Assembly: GCA_033816765.1 (NCBI GenBank)
Contig: CM066291.1
Coordinates: 5,084,001 to 5,148,000, forward strand
Direction of reading: 5' to 3'
DNA length: 64,000 nt
Source: Nothopassalora personata
Taxonomy: Eukaryota; Ascomycota; Dothideomycetes; Mycosphaerellales; Mycosphaerellaceae
The notes below the pieces were generated by a model. The model worked only from the letters and a program-made list of their open reading frames with translations. It searched no databases and had not been told where the DNA came from. Within the stretch, counting starts at the first letter, position 1. Each line of letters starts with the position of its first letter. Below, piece after piece: positions 22,615 through 31,617 of this stretch. A program made the position numbers and the translations under genes.

Positions 22615-25600
22615 TCAGACCTTCATGCCCTTCGCTGGGACTTCATCCAAGCCATCGTCGCTTTCGTCCTCCCCGAACAGATCACCACCTGCTCGTGCAC
22701 TGCTGAAGGTCATGTCTGCGCTGGGCGAGTTCGGGTCGTCGAGCATCTCCAACACTTGCAGCTTGGCAAGACGATTGTCCTCTTCCATCATGTGTTGAGC
22801 TTGCAGAGCCGTTGCTTCGACGGCAGACTTGTTCAAGGATGGGGGTGAGACAGTCGCAGGGCCCTTGCCCTTAGGCGGCCGACCTCGAGGACGACCTGTA
22901 CTGCTTGGCTTCTTGCTACTGCCATTCGTGGCAGGCGTTCCGTCCGTCTGCGCGCTGGAGTCGCCATTTACCGCTGAGTCGATGGCATCGTCAACGTCGT
23001 CGTCGCTGCTGTTACCGTTGTCTTCGATCTCCATGGGCTGCGCGGAAGAGTTGGGTCGCGTACCTGGAGCCTTGCCAGCGACCTCGCCTTGCTTAACAGC
23101 CGCCGCCGCCTCCGCTTGTAGTTGAGCAGCAGCGTCGCTAGCACGCGCTTTTGGACCAGGACGAGCCGGATGGCCAATTCGTCCGGACCTGAGGGGTTTA
23201 TGATGCTTATCTCGGTGGTCTTCTGGGAGTGCATCTGGCATGTCTGGATCGTCGTCTGCGTGACGCTCCTGTAGATAGCCAGGCAGCGAGCGACGGCTCC
23301 TGTTCGTCCTTGTAGTGCCATTGACTGCATTCCAGCCAGACTCGTCCCTATCGAATTCGTCATCGTCTGAAGCCACGTCAACTTCTTCGTACTCGACTGG
23401 TGGCCGTCCTCCTTGACTCTTCCGCTTCTCCTTTTTGCTTGCCGCAGTGGCAGGTAGGTCTTTTCGTTCGACGCGCTTGCCATTGACTCGTTCGCGGTAC
23501 CTGTAACCATAGTCCTCGTCCTTCTCAACAGGAATAAGTGCTTTCTTGGTGTTACCCGTGAGAATGCGGCCTTCGCGAACCTTTTCTGCGTACTCGAGCT
23601 GATGGTCTCTATGCGTCTTCTTTGGCGCAACGTCGCTCTTGAGGAGCAGATCGTTGTCATCTTCAGAACCGCCATTCGCCTGCGCTGCTCCGGTTTCGAC
23701 TTCGTGCTCGGCGTCCACGTCATCCCCCGCGGTGAGAGCGGCATGCGCAGCTTGCTGGGCCCTCAATTGAGCTAAGCGAGCACCAGGTATCGACAGCTTG
23801 ACGACTCTCTTCTTGCCTTTCATTGCAGCCTGCAGCATAATGAAGCGGCCTTCCTTCTTCGCCTTTTCAAGCGCTTTGCGCTCCTTCTCCTTCTCGAATT
23901 GCTGCTGTGCTTCGTTCTTCGCCCGACTTGCAGATGCAGAGTCTGGCGCTTCAGCCAAATCGTACGATCGGAAGCCTGCTGCTGCGAGACGTGGCTTCTT
24001 GGCTTTCTTGCCCTTAGACATGGCGATCTCGTCAAAGTCTCTGTCATCTTCGCCATCGCGCCCACTCATACGCCGCTTCTTGAACGGTCGAAGAGCTGAT
24101 TCAGTCCCCGGCTCGATACCGTCACCTCCGTCGCGATGGTGCCCAGGGTAGTGGTACGAGTTAGTAGCGTCGGGGTCACCGTACATGTCAGCTGGCGGTG
24201 CGCCGTACCCAGAATAGCCAGCCTGCGTGGAGGTCGCATAGCCTTCCGGCATACCGTTAGCTGGTGCGCCGGCCATCATCGCAGCAGGTGGTGGCAAAGC
24301 GGAATTAGCTTCCTGAAGCCTACGTGCGAGATCATCCTCATCGAGCTCAGTAGCTGGCTGTTTCTGCCTGCGGCGATTGCTGGGTCCAGCACCGTTGCCG
24401 CCGAGCGATGGATCGATAGGCGTATCATCACCAGTAGGCGAGTACTCCATCTCGACCTGTGTCTCGTCAACCTGCTCTTCGTCATCGTCAAGCTCGATGC
24501 TTGGATCCATGTTCTTGTTGCGATCGGCCTCAGCTCGTGCCTTTTGAATGCGTCGAGACTGAGTTCGGTTGGCTGGATCGTCGTCCTTAAGCCAGTTGAG
24601 GTTGCTCACAGAGAAGTCAACCAACGCTTCGACGGAACGAACATCGGCGACCTTCTTTGTGTCGTGGCCAAGTAAGGTTCCCTTGGGTTCGTATGGCACT
24701 CCCTTGCCTTCACGCTTGCACGCTCCGGCAAAGCAGACACCGAGACAGTGCGGACACGACCAATCTTGATCCTCCATGATTTCCATGGGCATCTTGTCCC
24801 ATCCTCTGAAGAGCGAGCCGTAGCACCAGGATCGCTCACAGGTGGTGCACTTCGCCATCTTCCAGGTAGGGTGTCTGTGGCAGCACACATGACATGGTAC
24901 GTTGTTCTTGAGCCATGCCTTGCTCTTTCTCTTCTGGATCTTCTTCACAACGCCATCGTCACCAACCACGATCTCCTCATCAGACTCATCATCTTCTTTC
25001 GGCTCTTCAGCTGGCTTCTTGACATCTTTGAATGGTCGTCGCTTAAGCTGATCTTTGCAAACCTCAGCCAGAGTCTTCTTGCCGTAGCGCCTCCGCTCTT
25101 CCTGGATGGATTGTGGTGACTTGTCATTTTGTCCCCCGTCGAGCTGAATGATGAGCTTGCGCCAAGTCTCGTACTTGCTGGCAAGCTCTTTCCACCGAAA
25201 CTGTTCAACCCACTTCAGACCAGATAGGCAGGCGCACGACCGACCCATCGCGTAGCAGTCCATGCAGACATCGTATGGATCTCCATCCTCATCAGCCTGG
25301 TGGCCCAGTAGGTCCTTGCAGTGTGGGCAAGTCAAGAATCTGTTGAATATGTTGCATCTGCAATACGCGCATGTAATGTTGGAGTCAAAAGGCACGTACT
25401 CAATGTTCTTCGGCACATCGCGATCTTCGGGGTTGAACATTTCGCTCAGCAAAACCTGCTTGTACAGATCGAATAGTCGCTTGAAGTCCTTGAAGAGCTG
25501 CTTGATCTTACCCTTGTACAGGAATGCCTCGCTGTCCTGTCTTGGCATGCGAGCTGCCTGTCCCATGGCTTGCGATAGCAGAGATGCGTACTTCTGGAGA

Positions 25601-26703
25601 GTATAGTAAATGATGGCCTTGTTCTTGTACTGTTCCTCGCGGCACACAATCCTGCTGCGGGGAAGTGCTTCATTAATGGCCATTGCCAGAGTCTCGACGG
25701 TCGTGCGGTTCCACGCAACCTTCATCGTCCGAGTACCTCGATTCCAGACTTGATGTGGCGCGAGTGGAGGAATCAAGATGAAATCTCCAGGTCGCTGTTC
25801 CACCACGTACACGCTGAAGGGCGCCTTCTTCCACGCGACGACCTGCGCAAAGTGGTTCTCGACCTCGATATCGTGACCCAGCACGCTCAAGAAGTACTCA
25901 GACACGAGATGTCTGTCTTTCGACTCGGTCATGAACCAAATCGAAGAACCTGGTTTCTCGGCCTTGCCATCCTCACTAACGTTGTTCGAGGCCTCCACCA
26001 TGATATTCTGTCCCAGTGATGCGCACATCTCCCTATGCGCAGGTGTATACGTTCCTTCGTGGCCAATGTAGCACATCAAGTTCTCAGCCCGCATGTCCGG
26101 AGGTAGTGAGCTCATCAGGTCTCCCGCTCTTGCGATGCCTTTCCCCAACCTTCTGCCCGGCTGTGTGCTGTGAGGATCTGGCTGCGCACCGGGACCTCCA
26201 ATATCGCCCGTGCTGTCATTTAAATAGGTAAGGGCAGGTGGAATATGCTCCCTCAGCTTGTCCCACCAGACCTGTGGGCAATCAATGTCCTTCAGGTAGA
26301 CTCGCTGTCTGCCCTTCTCTCTATACGCGCCGGGTTTGTCGAAGAATTGATTGGTAAGCAGGCCCATGTTCTTCAGGTAGTGGCCCATGGTGAGAGGTAG
26401 ATTCTCCTTTGCGGTCAGGTTCCGCGCATTCTCGACCTTGTCTCCGCTGTTGTCACGCAGCCACTTTGGGTTGAATGTCCACGGATCCAGTCGGTCCTCG
26501 AAGCCATCGATGACCAAAGGCTTGCCGCCGATGATGACGTGTAGCAGGACCAGCTTCTCGAATGCACCCATGCCCTGTTGATCGATCATGTCGCATGATA
26601 TTCTGTCGACGTAGCTGAAGTTGGGTGTGGACTCCACCAGCGCTTTGAGGTTGAAGTCAGGTGCGATAGGCTCGAAAGAGGCCCTCGGGCGCTGGGCGGG
26701 CAT
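22615..26703 (-). CDS. JmjC-domain chromatin protein with zinc fingers
   Basis: A single-exon protein of 1362 residues from the ATG at 26703. A JmjC-type fold occupies roughly residues 200-345. The Fe(II) ligands appear as TPAHREM (His223, Glu225) and, later, PPLAPHQVW (His317), with GQN at 231-233 also fitting the family. A cysteine-rich zinc region follows at about 445-492 (CAYCRCN..CPHC..CMDCYA). A second, of the 4CXXC type, lies at about 604-662 (CHVCCHRHP..CTTCERSWC..CPHCLGVCFAGAC). The C-terminal third is long, charged and disordered, with basic NLS-like runs (KKRRMS) and an AT-hook (GRPRGRPPKGK). Such proteins act in the nucleus as histone demethylases or JmjC-type regulators, using Fe(II) and 2-oxoglutarate. 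Because the metal ligands are present, demethylase activity is possible but not proven. The gene is divergent from COQ2. Confidence 0.85.
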   Translation of the reverse strand: MPAQRPRASFEPIAPDFNLKALVESTPNFSYVDRISCDMIDQQGMGAFEKLVLLHVIIGGKPLVIDGFEDRLDPWTFNPKWLRDNSGDKVENARNLTAKENLPLTMGHYLKNMGLLTNQFFDKPGAYREKGRQRVYLKDIDCPQVWWDKLREHIPPALTYLNDSTGDIGGPGAQPDPHSTQPGRRLGKGIARAGDLMSSLPPDMRAENLMCYIGHEGTYTPAHREMCASLGQNIMVEASNNVSEDGKAEKPGSSIWFMTESKDRHLVSEYFLSVLGHDIEVENHFAQVVAWKKAPFSVYVVEQRPGDFILIPPLAPHQVWNRGTRTMKVAWNRTTVETLAMAINEALPRSRIVCREEQYKNKAIIYYTLQKYASLLSQAMGQAARMPRQDSEAFLYKGKIKQLFKDFKRLFDLYKQVLLSEMFNPEDRDVPKNIEYVPFDSNITCAYCRCNIFNRFLTCPHCKDLLGHQADEDGDPYDVCMDCYAMGRSCACLSGLKWVEQFRWKELASKYETWRKLIIQLDGGQNDKSPQSIQEERRRYGKKTLAEVCKDQLKRRPFKDVKKPAEEPKEDDESDEEIVVGDDGVVKKIQKRKSKAWLKNNVPCHVCCHRHPTWKMAKCTTCERSWCYGSLFRGWDKMPMEIMEDQDWSCPHCLGVCFAGACKREGKGVPYEPKGTLLGHDTKKVADVRSVEALVDFSVSNLNWLKDDDPANRTQSRRIQKARAEADRNKNMDPSIELDDDEEQVDETQVEMEYSPTGDDTPIDPSLGGNGAGPSNRRRQKQPATELDEDDLARRLQEANSALPPPAAMMAGAPANGMPEGYATSTQAGYSGYGAPPADMYGDPDATNSYHYPGHHRDGGDGIEPGTESALRPFKKRRMSGRDGEDDRDFDEIAMSKGKKAKKPRLAAAGFRSYDLAEAPDSASASRAKNEAQQQFEKEKERKALEKAKKEGRFIMLQAAMKGKKRVVKLSIPGARLAQLRAQQAAHAALTAGDDVDAEHEVETGAAQANGGSEDDNDLLLKSDVAPKKTHRDHQLEYAEKVREGRILTGNTKKALIPVEKDEDYGYRYRERVNGKRVERKDLPATAASKKEKRKSQGGRPPVEYEEVDVASDDDEFDRDESGWNAVNGTTRTNRSRRSLPGYLQERHADDDPDMPDALPEDHRDKHHKPLRSGRIGHPARPGPKARASDAAAQLQAEAAAAVKQGEVAGKAPGTRPNSSAQPMEIEDNGNSSDDDVDDAIDSAVNGDSSAQTDGTPATNGSSKKPSSTGRPRGRPPKGKGPATVSPPSLNKSAVEATALQAQHMMEEDNRLAKLQVLEMLDDPNSPSADMTFSSARAGGDLFGEDESDDGLDEVPAKGMKV

Positions 26704-27173
26704 GGTGGCGGTGGTCAAGAGAGAGACCGTGTCGATCGATATGATGCTACACGTCCGTCCGGTCTGCCTGCAGCTTCGCGTGTCAGTGCTTCCCGCGCAT
26801 TGCCTGCACGTGCGGCGTCACTGGCGCGATAGTGATGTCGTTCAGCGTGTCGTAGTCGCCGGCTTCCAGCACAGCTGATGCGCTCGCTGTCGGCGGTGTA
26901 GGGGCTGGAGGCGGAGGTGGTGTGCTCGTGGTGATGGTGCCACAGCTGTTCGAGAAAGTGGCAGGCGGAAAGCGGACGTCCCGGCTCAAGCTGGGGAGCA
27001 GGCCGGTGAACAAGGAAGAATGCGCTTCACCATCACCACCACCACCTTCACTTTCACTTTGGTCTCATCAGCAGAACTGATAAGCTAATCGGTCAGTATG
27101 CGAGCATCACGTGGCAGATGAAGTGAAGCTCAAGGTAGGTAGCAGTTCCCCTTATCCTTCATTGCCGCCAGCA
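26704..27173. promoter_or_regulatory. Shared divergent promoter region, JmjC gene and COQ2
   Basis: A 470-bp gap separates the two divergent start codons and must include both promoters and leaders. It contains CAC/CACC-rich and CTTTCACTTT-like pyrimidine runs at 27030-27062 upstream of COQ2. I see no defensible specific binding site. Confidence 0.45.
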
Positions 27174-28424
27174 ATGGCTGCTCCTTTCCGCATCTCCTCT
27201 CTCCTCGGTCCACCTTCGTCTTTCGCGAGAACCTCACGACAGCTACAGAATGTACAGTGCACGAGATGGACAGCATCGAAGGCGGCGCTACGGCATCATT
27301 CACTTACTCGAGCGACTAGCACGAATCTAGCGAACAGAGTGCTTCTGAAACCGCACCAAAGATGGACCACGACAAGTCCCGCGATCGATAGCGACGCCAT
27401 ACCAAGCGCGACAAAACGCGACCTGCCCGCCTACGAAGCGCCCAAGACCGGGCTACTCTCGGTCCTACCACCATCATGGGTCCCCTACGCCGAACTCATT
27501 CGCCTTGACAAGCCAGCGGGCACGTACTACCTCTTCCTACCCTGCATCTTCAGCACACTGCTCGCGGCACCGCTGTGTGACCCAATCCCCGCTCCGGCTA
27601 CAGTCGCATACACAACGTTCCTCTTCGCGACAGGCGCGTGGATCATGCGTGGAGCTGGATGCACAGTCAATGATCTCTGGGACCGCAATCTAGATCCTCA
27701 CGTGTCGCGCACGCGTCTCCGCCCAATAGCACGTGGAGCGGTGACGGTTCGGCAAGCAATACCATATTTAGGCGTGCAGCTTTTCTCAGGCCTTGCTCTG
27801 CTGTTGCACTTTCCGCTGGACTGCCTTTACTATGGCGTGCCGAGTCTCCTGCTAGTAGGCACGTACCCGCTGGCGAAACGCGTGACGAACTACCCTCAGG
27901 CAGTCCTTGGCCTGACCTTCAGTTGGGGCGCTTTCATGGGCTTTCCCGCGCTCGGTATTGATCTCCTCAGCAACCCACCCGCACTCCTCAGCGCGGCTTG
28001 CCTATACGGCTCTTGCGTCGCCTGGACCATCGTCTACGATATGATCTACGCGTACCAGGACATCAAGGACGATGCAAAAGTCGGGATCAAGAGCATTGCA
28101 TTGGCACAGGAGAAGAACGCCAAGGTGTTCCTGAGTGTGGTCAGTGGGGTACAAACTGCACTTTTGGCGGGTGCAGGATTGGCTGCTGGAGCTGGGCCAA
28201 TATACTTTGTAGGTACTGTAGGAGGTACGGCAGCGTCTGCAGCCTACATGCTCTGGAAGGTTAACCTGAAGAGTGTCAAAGACTGCTGGTGGTGGTTCAA
28301 CAAGGGTGCTTGGGCCCTGACTGGAGGCGCCATAACCCTGGGTTTGACTGGCGAGTACTTGGCCCACTATCTGGGTTGGTACGAGATGAAGCAAGAAGAG
28401 GCAGACCCAAGGATAACACTTTGA
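27174..28424 (+). CDS. COQ2: 4-hydroxybenzoate polyprenyltransferase (ubiquinone synthesis)
   Basis: A 416-residue protein from the ATG at 27174. The frame upstream has only a GTG. The first 80-odd residues are rich in Ser, Thr and Arg without acids, fitting a mitochondrial presequence. The UbiA prenyltransferase domain follows with both Asp-rich motifs: NDLWDRNLD at 166-174, with TRLRPIARG just after, and YDMIYAYQDIKDD at 288-300. Several hydrophobic helices lie between and after them. The enzyme attaches the polyprenyl chain to 4-hydroxybenzoate in the inner mitochondrial membrane, an early step of coenzyme Q synthesis. The length and motif spacing are normal for the family, and no intron is needed. 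Other UbiA enzymes share the fold, but the presequence and LDKPAGTYYLFLPC entry motif fit COQ2 best. Confidence 0.93.
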   Translation: MAAPFRISSLLGPPSSFARTSRQLQNVQCTRWTASKAALRHHSLTRATSTNLANRVLLKPHQRWTTTSPAIDSDAIPSATKRDLPAYEAPKTGLLSVLPPSWVPYAELIRLDKPAGTYYLFLPCIFSTLLAAPLCDPIPAPATVAYTTFLFATGAWIMRGAGCTVNDLWDRNLDPHVSRTRLRPIARGAVTVRQAIPYLGVQLFSGLALLLHFPLDCLYYGVPSLLLVGTYPLAKRVTNYPQAVLGLTFSWGAFMGFPALGIDLLSNPPALLSAACLYGSCVAWTIVYDMIYAYQDIKDDAKVGIKSIALAQEKNAKVFLSVVSGVQTALLAGAGLAAGAGPIYFVGTVGGTAASAAYMLWKVNLKSVKDCWWWFNKGAWALTGGAITLGLTGEYLAHYLGWYEMKQEEADPRITL

Positions 28425-29039
28425 TCGCTTCGCCTTTGCACTAAAGCATCGCCTCGCTGGGTAACTCCCTCAGGAAGCTCTGCGCAAACACCTATCGCAC
28501 TCCCATCCCAACTTTAACCTCCAACCTCCGCCGTTTTGGTGTGAAGCTCCGGTCAACCACTACATTCACTGGCTCACCATGTTCATGTCCAGCGGCATGA
28601 TGCGTGGGTCGAACAACGCAGGACTATGCTCGAGTAGGACGAGGCCAGATCAACACTAGTCCGGTCAAGTGGAAGATTATGGCCTTTGCCGTCAGCCATG
28701 TGAAACTCCTAGACAGCATCTTTCGTCGGCGTTCGGTTTTATGACGCCGCAGCCGAAGACCCGGGCGCGCAGCAGCAGAATTCATGTTGTCTCTCTTATG
28801 CCTGCTCGTTAGCTGTACCGACCTAGTGGCCTAAAGACGTCAATTCATGACGAACACGTAAGACATTACTATGCTGCTGCTGCAGTTGCTACCGCAACGC
28901 AGGTCTCGTCAAGGCAAACAATCATCGTGGCTCAAGGAGCTCATGCACAGTATACAATGCACCACTTCAAGATGCAGTGGGCGGGGAATATCACATCCTG
29001 CAGCAATCAACAACAGGCGCATCACGGAATTTCCGACCC
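28425..29039. other. Intergenic, no supported gene
   Basis: About 0.6 kb downstream of COQ2 and upstream of the next hypothetical gene. Only short frames are present. Confidence 0.4.
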
Positions 29040-29843
29040 ATGGACTGGTTTAGAAGCCCACCTGGGCGCACAAAGCCGAGCATCATTCGTGTGCAGGATT
29101 TGGTTGACGATACTCTGTATCCTGACAGTCCTCGAACATCAACAGCTACCGGCGACCATGATGGCAGACATTGGCTCTTCTTTGCCACATTAAACCGCAC
29201 CTTCGGTAGCAATACCAAGAACAGCCATCACGATCGAAGGGGAGGGTTCAGCAGCCGTGATTCGGGAGGCCCACCAGAGCAGCAAGACTCTTTCGAATGG
29301 ACGGGCAAGAGCACCAACCTGGTCAAGGTCCACTTCTTCACGCGACTCATTGATGAAGTGCCTGGCTTTGCTGCTCGTCATGGCGTCAGGCGTGCCGCGC
29401 CGCCCAAGGTCAGTGCAGCCGCTGTGGACAGCTCGTCTTCGGAAGCTTCTTCAGCATCAGAGTCTGATCGCACGACTGATCGTACCTCGCATTGGTCATC
29501 ATCAACGACTCTGCCATCAACGCAGACTTCCTTCGTCTCTCCTCATTCCAACGACATATGCGGTGCTTGTCCTGGACAATCTATATTGCCCGCTACGCCC
29601 CCTATCCCCGGTCGGCAAGCCTTGGAGATTTTCCGGGCTGAGGACTTCGATGAAGATGCATATGAAGCAGACCTGGACAAGATCATAGCTCTCCATCATC
29701 GAGACGTCGAGGACGAGATCAATACCTTTGTCGCCATAGTCACAAGCTCTGATGGTTTGGACTTCGTGAAGTCGCCTGCACATGAGGCGTCCCGATCCAG
29801 CCATGGTGACCATGGAAAGAGCGCCGATAATTCTTCGGTCTAG
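29040..29843 (+). CDS. Hypothetical Ser-rich protein
   Basis: A 267-residue frame from the ATG at 29040 (MDWFRSPPGRTKPSIIRVQ); a GTG lies further upstream in frame. The first 130 residues look folded (VQDLVDDTLYPD, HWLFFATLNRTFG, NLVKVHFFTRLIDEVPGF). The middle is Ser/Thr-rich and disordered. The C-terminal part has an acidic stretch (AEDFDEDAYEADLDKIIALH). There is no signal peptide or membrane segment and I do not recognise a domain. A single uninterrupted frame with mixed, sensible composition supports a real gene; its function is unknown. Confidence 0.5.
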   Translation: MDWFRSPPGRTKPSIIRVQDLVDDTLYPDSPRTSTATGDHDGRHWLFFATLNRTFGSNTKNSHHDRRGGFSSRDSGGPPEQQDSFEWTGKSTNLVKVHFFTRLIDEVPGFAARHGVRRAAPPKVSAAAVDSSSSEASSASESDRTTDRTSHWSSSTTLPSTQTSFVSPHSNDICGACPGQSILPATPPIPGRQALEIFRAEDFDEDAYEADLDKIIALHHRDVEDEINTFVAIVTSSDGLDFVKSPAHEASRSSHGDHGKSADNSSV

Positions 29844-30099
29844 CTTTGCGTGAGCCTACCTGGAATGATACGGTGCTGGAAATTGGAGCTACCTTGGGTG
29901 ACGATCTTGGGGTCGGTGGAGTTGTTTGGAAGCAAGTAGGGCGCAAAGTCTCCCACGAGGAGTTGAGATTGTCCTCATCATAGATCTAAGCTGGGTATGA
30001 TATCGTGCTGGATCGATCGGAGTATGAGCAGGTCGAGGGAAGGTTCTGTATGGGAAATCGAGGGAGACGTCGAGAATAAGGGATCGGAGAAGATGAAGA

Positions 30100-30610
30100 G
30101 AGGCGGAAGGTGGTGAGGGAGTAATGGCCAGACATATCTTGCAGCAGACGAAAGTCGATACGTCATGCTATATTAGCACTGGGTCGAGGGCCAAAGCATG
30201 TTCTCGACTCCCGCATCAAGCTTATCCAACTGTATCGAGCGCTGCAAACTGAGCTCGAGTGTGCCGGTGTGGATTGGTGGCCTGAAGTACGGAACTGCCA
30301 GCTTCATCAGAGTCTTACCAACTTGTATGTTCCAAGTGGTAATCCTATCGTGGAGGACGCCGACAATAACTTCAGGCCGCCATATCTGAGGGATGGTGGC
30401 ATTCTTTGAACGAGCCCAGGCGGACCAGACTTGAGGTCTAGCCTCGTCAGTACTGGCGCCTTTGGCAACGCCCTTGCAGACTGGACGCCTGCCTACGGCA
30501 CCAACCACGACTACATTTTCCCAATCCTGACCGAAGTGGGACTCATTGAGCTTGGAGGTGGCGAAGATCCTGCTGAATTCGCAGTAGCTGTCATCGATGG
30601 TGCAGCGTAA
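30100..30610 (+). pseudogene. Unrecognised coding relic in two frames
   Basis: One frame reads SIRHAILALGRGPKHVLDSR, then IKLIQLYRALQTELECAGV, then LYVPSGNPIVEDADNNF and PPYLRDGGIL, ending at a TGA near 30408. After a frame change a second stretch reads FGNALADWTPAYGTNHDYIF and PILTEVGLIELGGGEDP, ending near 30609. Both have the composition of a soluble enzyme, and no splice signals explain the shift. I do not recognise the family. A third protein-like stretch (AEIVNIISISQRGRGHVGDG) follows at about 30668-30820 and may belong to the same relic. Confidence 0.35.
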
Positions 30611-30829
30611 CTTGGGACCCGCCGTACATGAGAACGTGGCTGATCAACTCACAGAACTCCAACGGACGCAGAAATTGTGAACATAATAAGCATTTCGCAG
30701 CGAGGCCGTGGTCACGTTGGAGATGGGTTTGTGCTGGCTTTCAGATGGAATTCCGGCGGCACATATATGCCCCAACCCGATCGATGGCCGGCCCTCTCAT
30801 TCGTCGTAGTCCCCCCATGACTTGACAAC

Positions 30830-31617
30830 CAACCCTTAGGATTCGCAGTGAGTTTCGCTTGTGGGATCCGCGACTCGGGTCTACGCAGGTGGAGACTTTA
30901 CACCTCGGTTGCGTTGCTGACTCTCGTGGTTCGTGTCAGGACTAAAACGGGCCTCATCGGTATCCTGGACGATAATTCACTGAACATTTGGGCCACGGAA
31001 AGCCCCGAGAACTCGCTCTGTACGAACGACGGCCAGACGTAGGCTTGTTTCTTCATTTTGTCTGTTGGCAGTCCGTGGTATGGAACGGGAACTGTACTAT
31101 TCGAAAGCACTTGAACGAGCCACACAATCTTCCCCCCTGGCCAATTTTTTATCAATACCGAGTCCTTATATCTACCACCACGACCTTCTTGATTGGGTTT
31201 CTATGCGAGGGTTCTGGAGGCAACAGGATCCAAATCTAAGCTCTAAACTTCTATGTCAACACAATCGTTGAGAGCCCATCGCCGTCGTCGAAAATACGGG
31301 ACCTGAGGGCTCAGACCTCTCCTCTCGTCCCAGCAGGCTCAAGCTATCAGCTCAACATGTCCGCTGTACCTGACCTCCCCGAGAAATTCAGGTGAAGCGG
31401 TACCATTGGCAGCCAGATCTCGTCTACCAGCGAATGCCTACTGCAATGCCTACCTCGAATTTGACCCGGATGACCGCAATGCACAGATTGGCACAACCAT
31501 ATTTTCATATGGTGCAATTTCGCGTATGACCGTCACGCGACAAGAGACCTGTCACGCGTAGCCGCCACGTATGCCTGCTACACACGCACCAGCTATACTG
31601 AAGCTACTTTACAGATC
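30830..31617. other. Intergenic, no supported gene
   Basis: About 0.8 kb before the cysteine-rich pseudogene. The open frames are short and overlapping, and none is supported. Confidence 0.35.

Noticed and set aside
22829..25606. Numerous plus-strand and shifted-frame open frames inside the JmjC gene
   Set aside because: They are shadows of the strongly coding minus-strand frame, with Leu/Ser/Arg-rich antisense composition.
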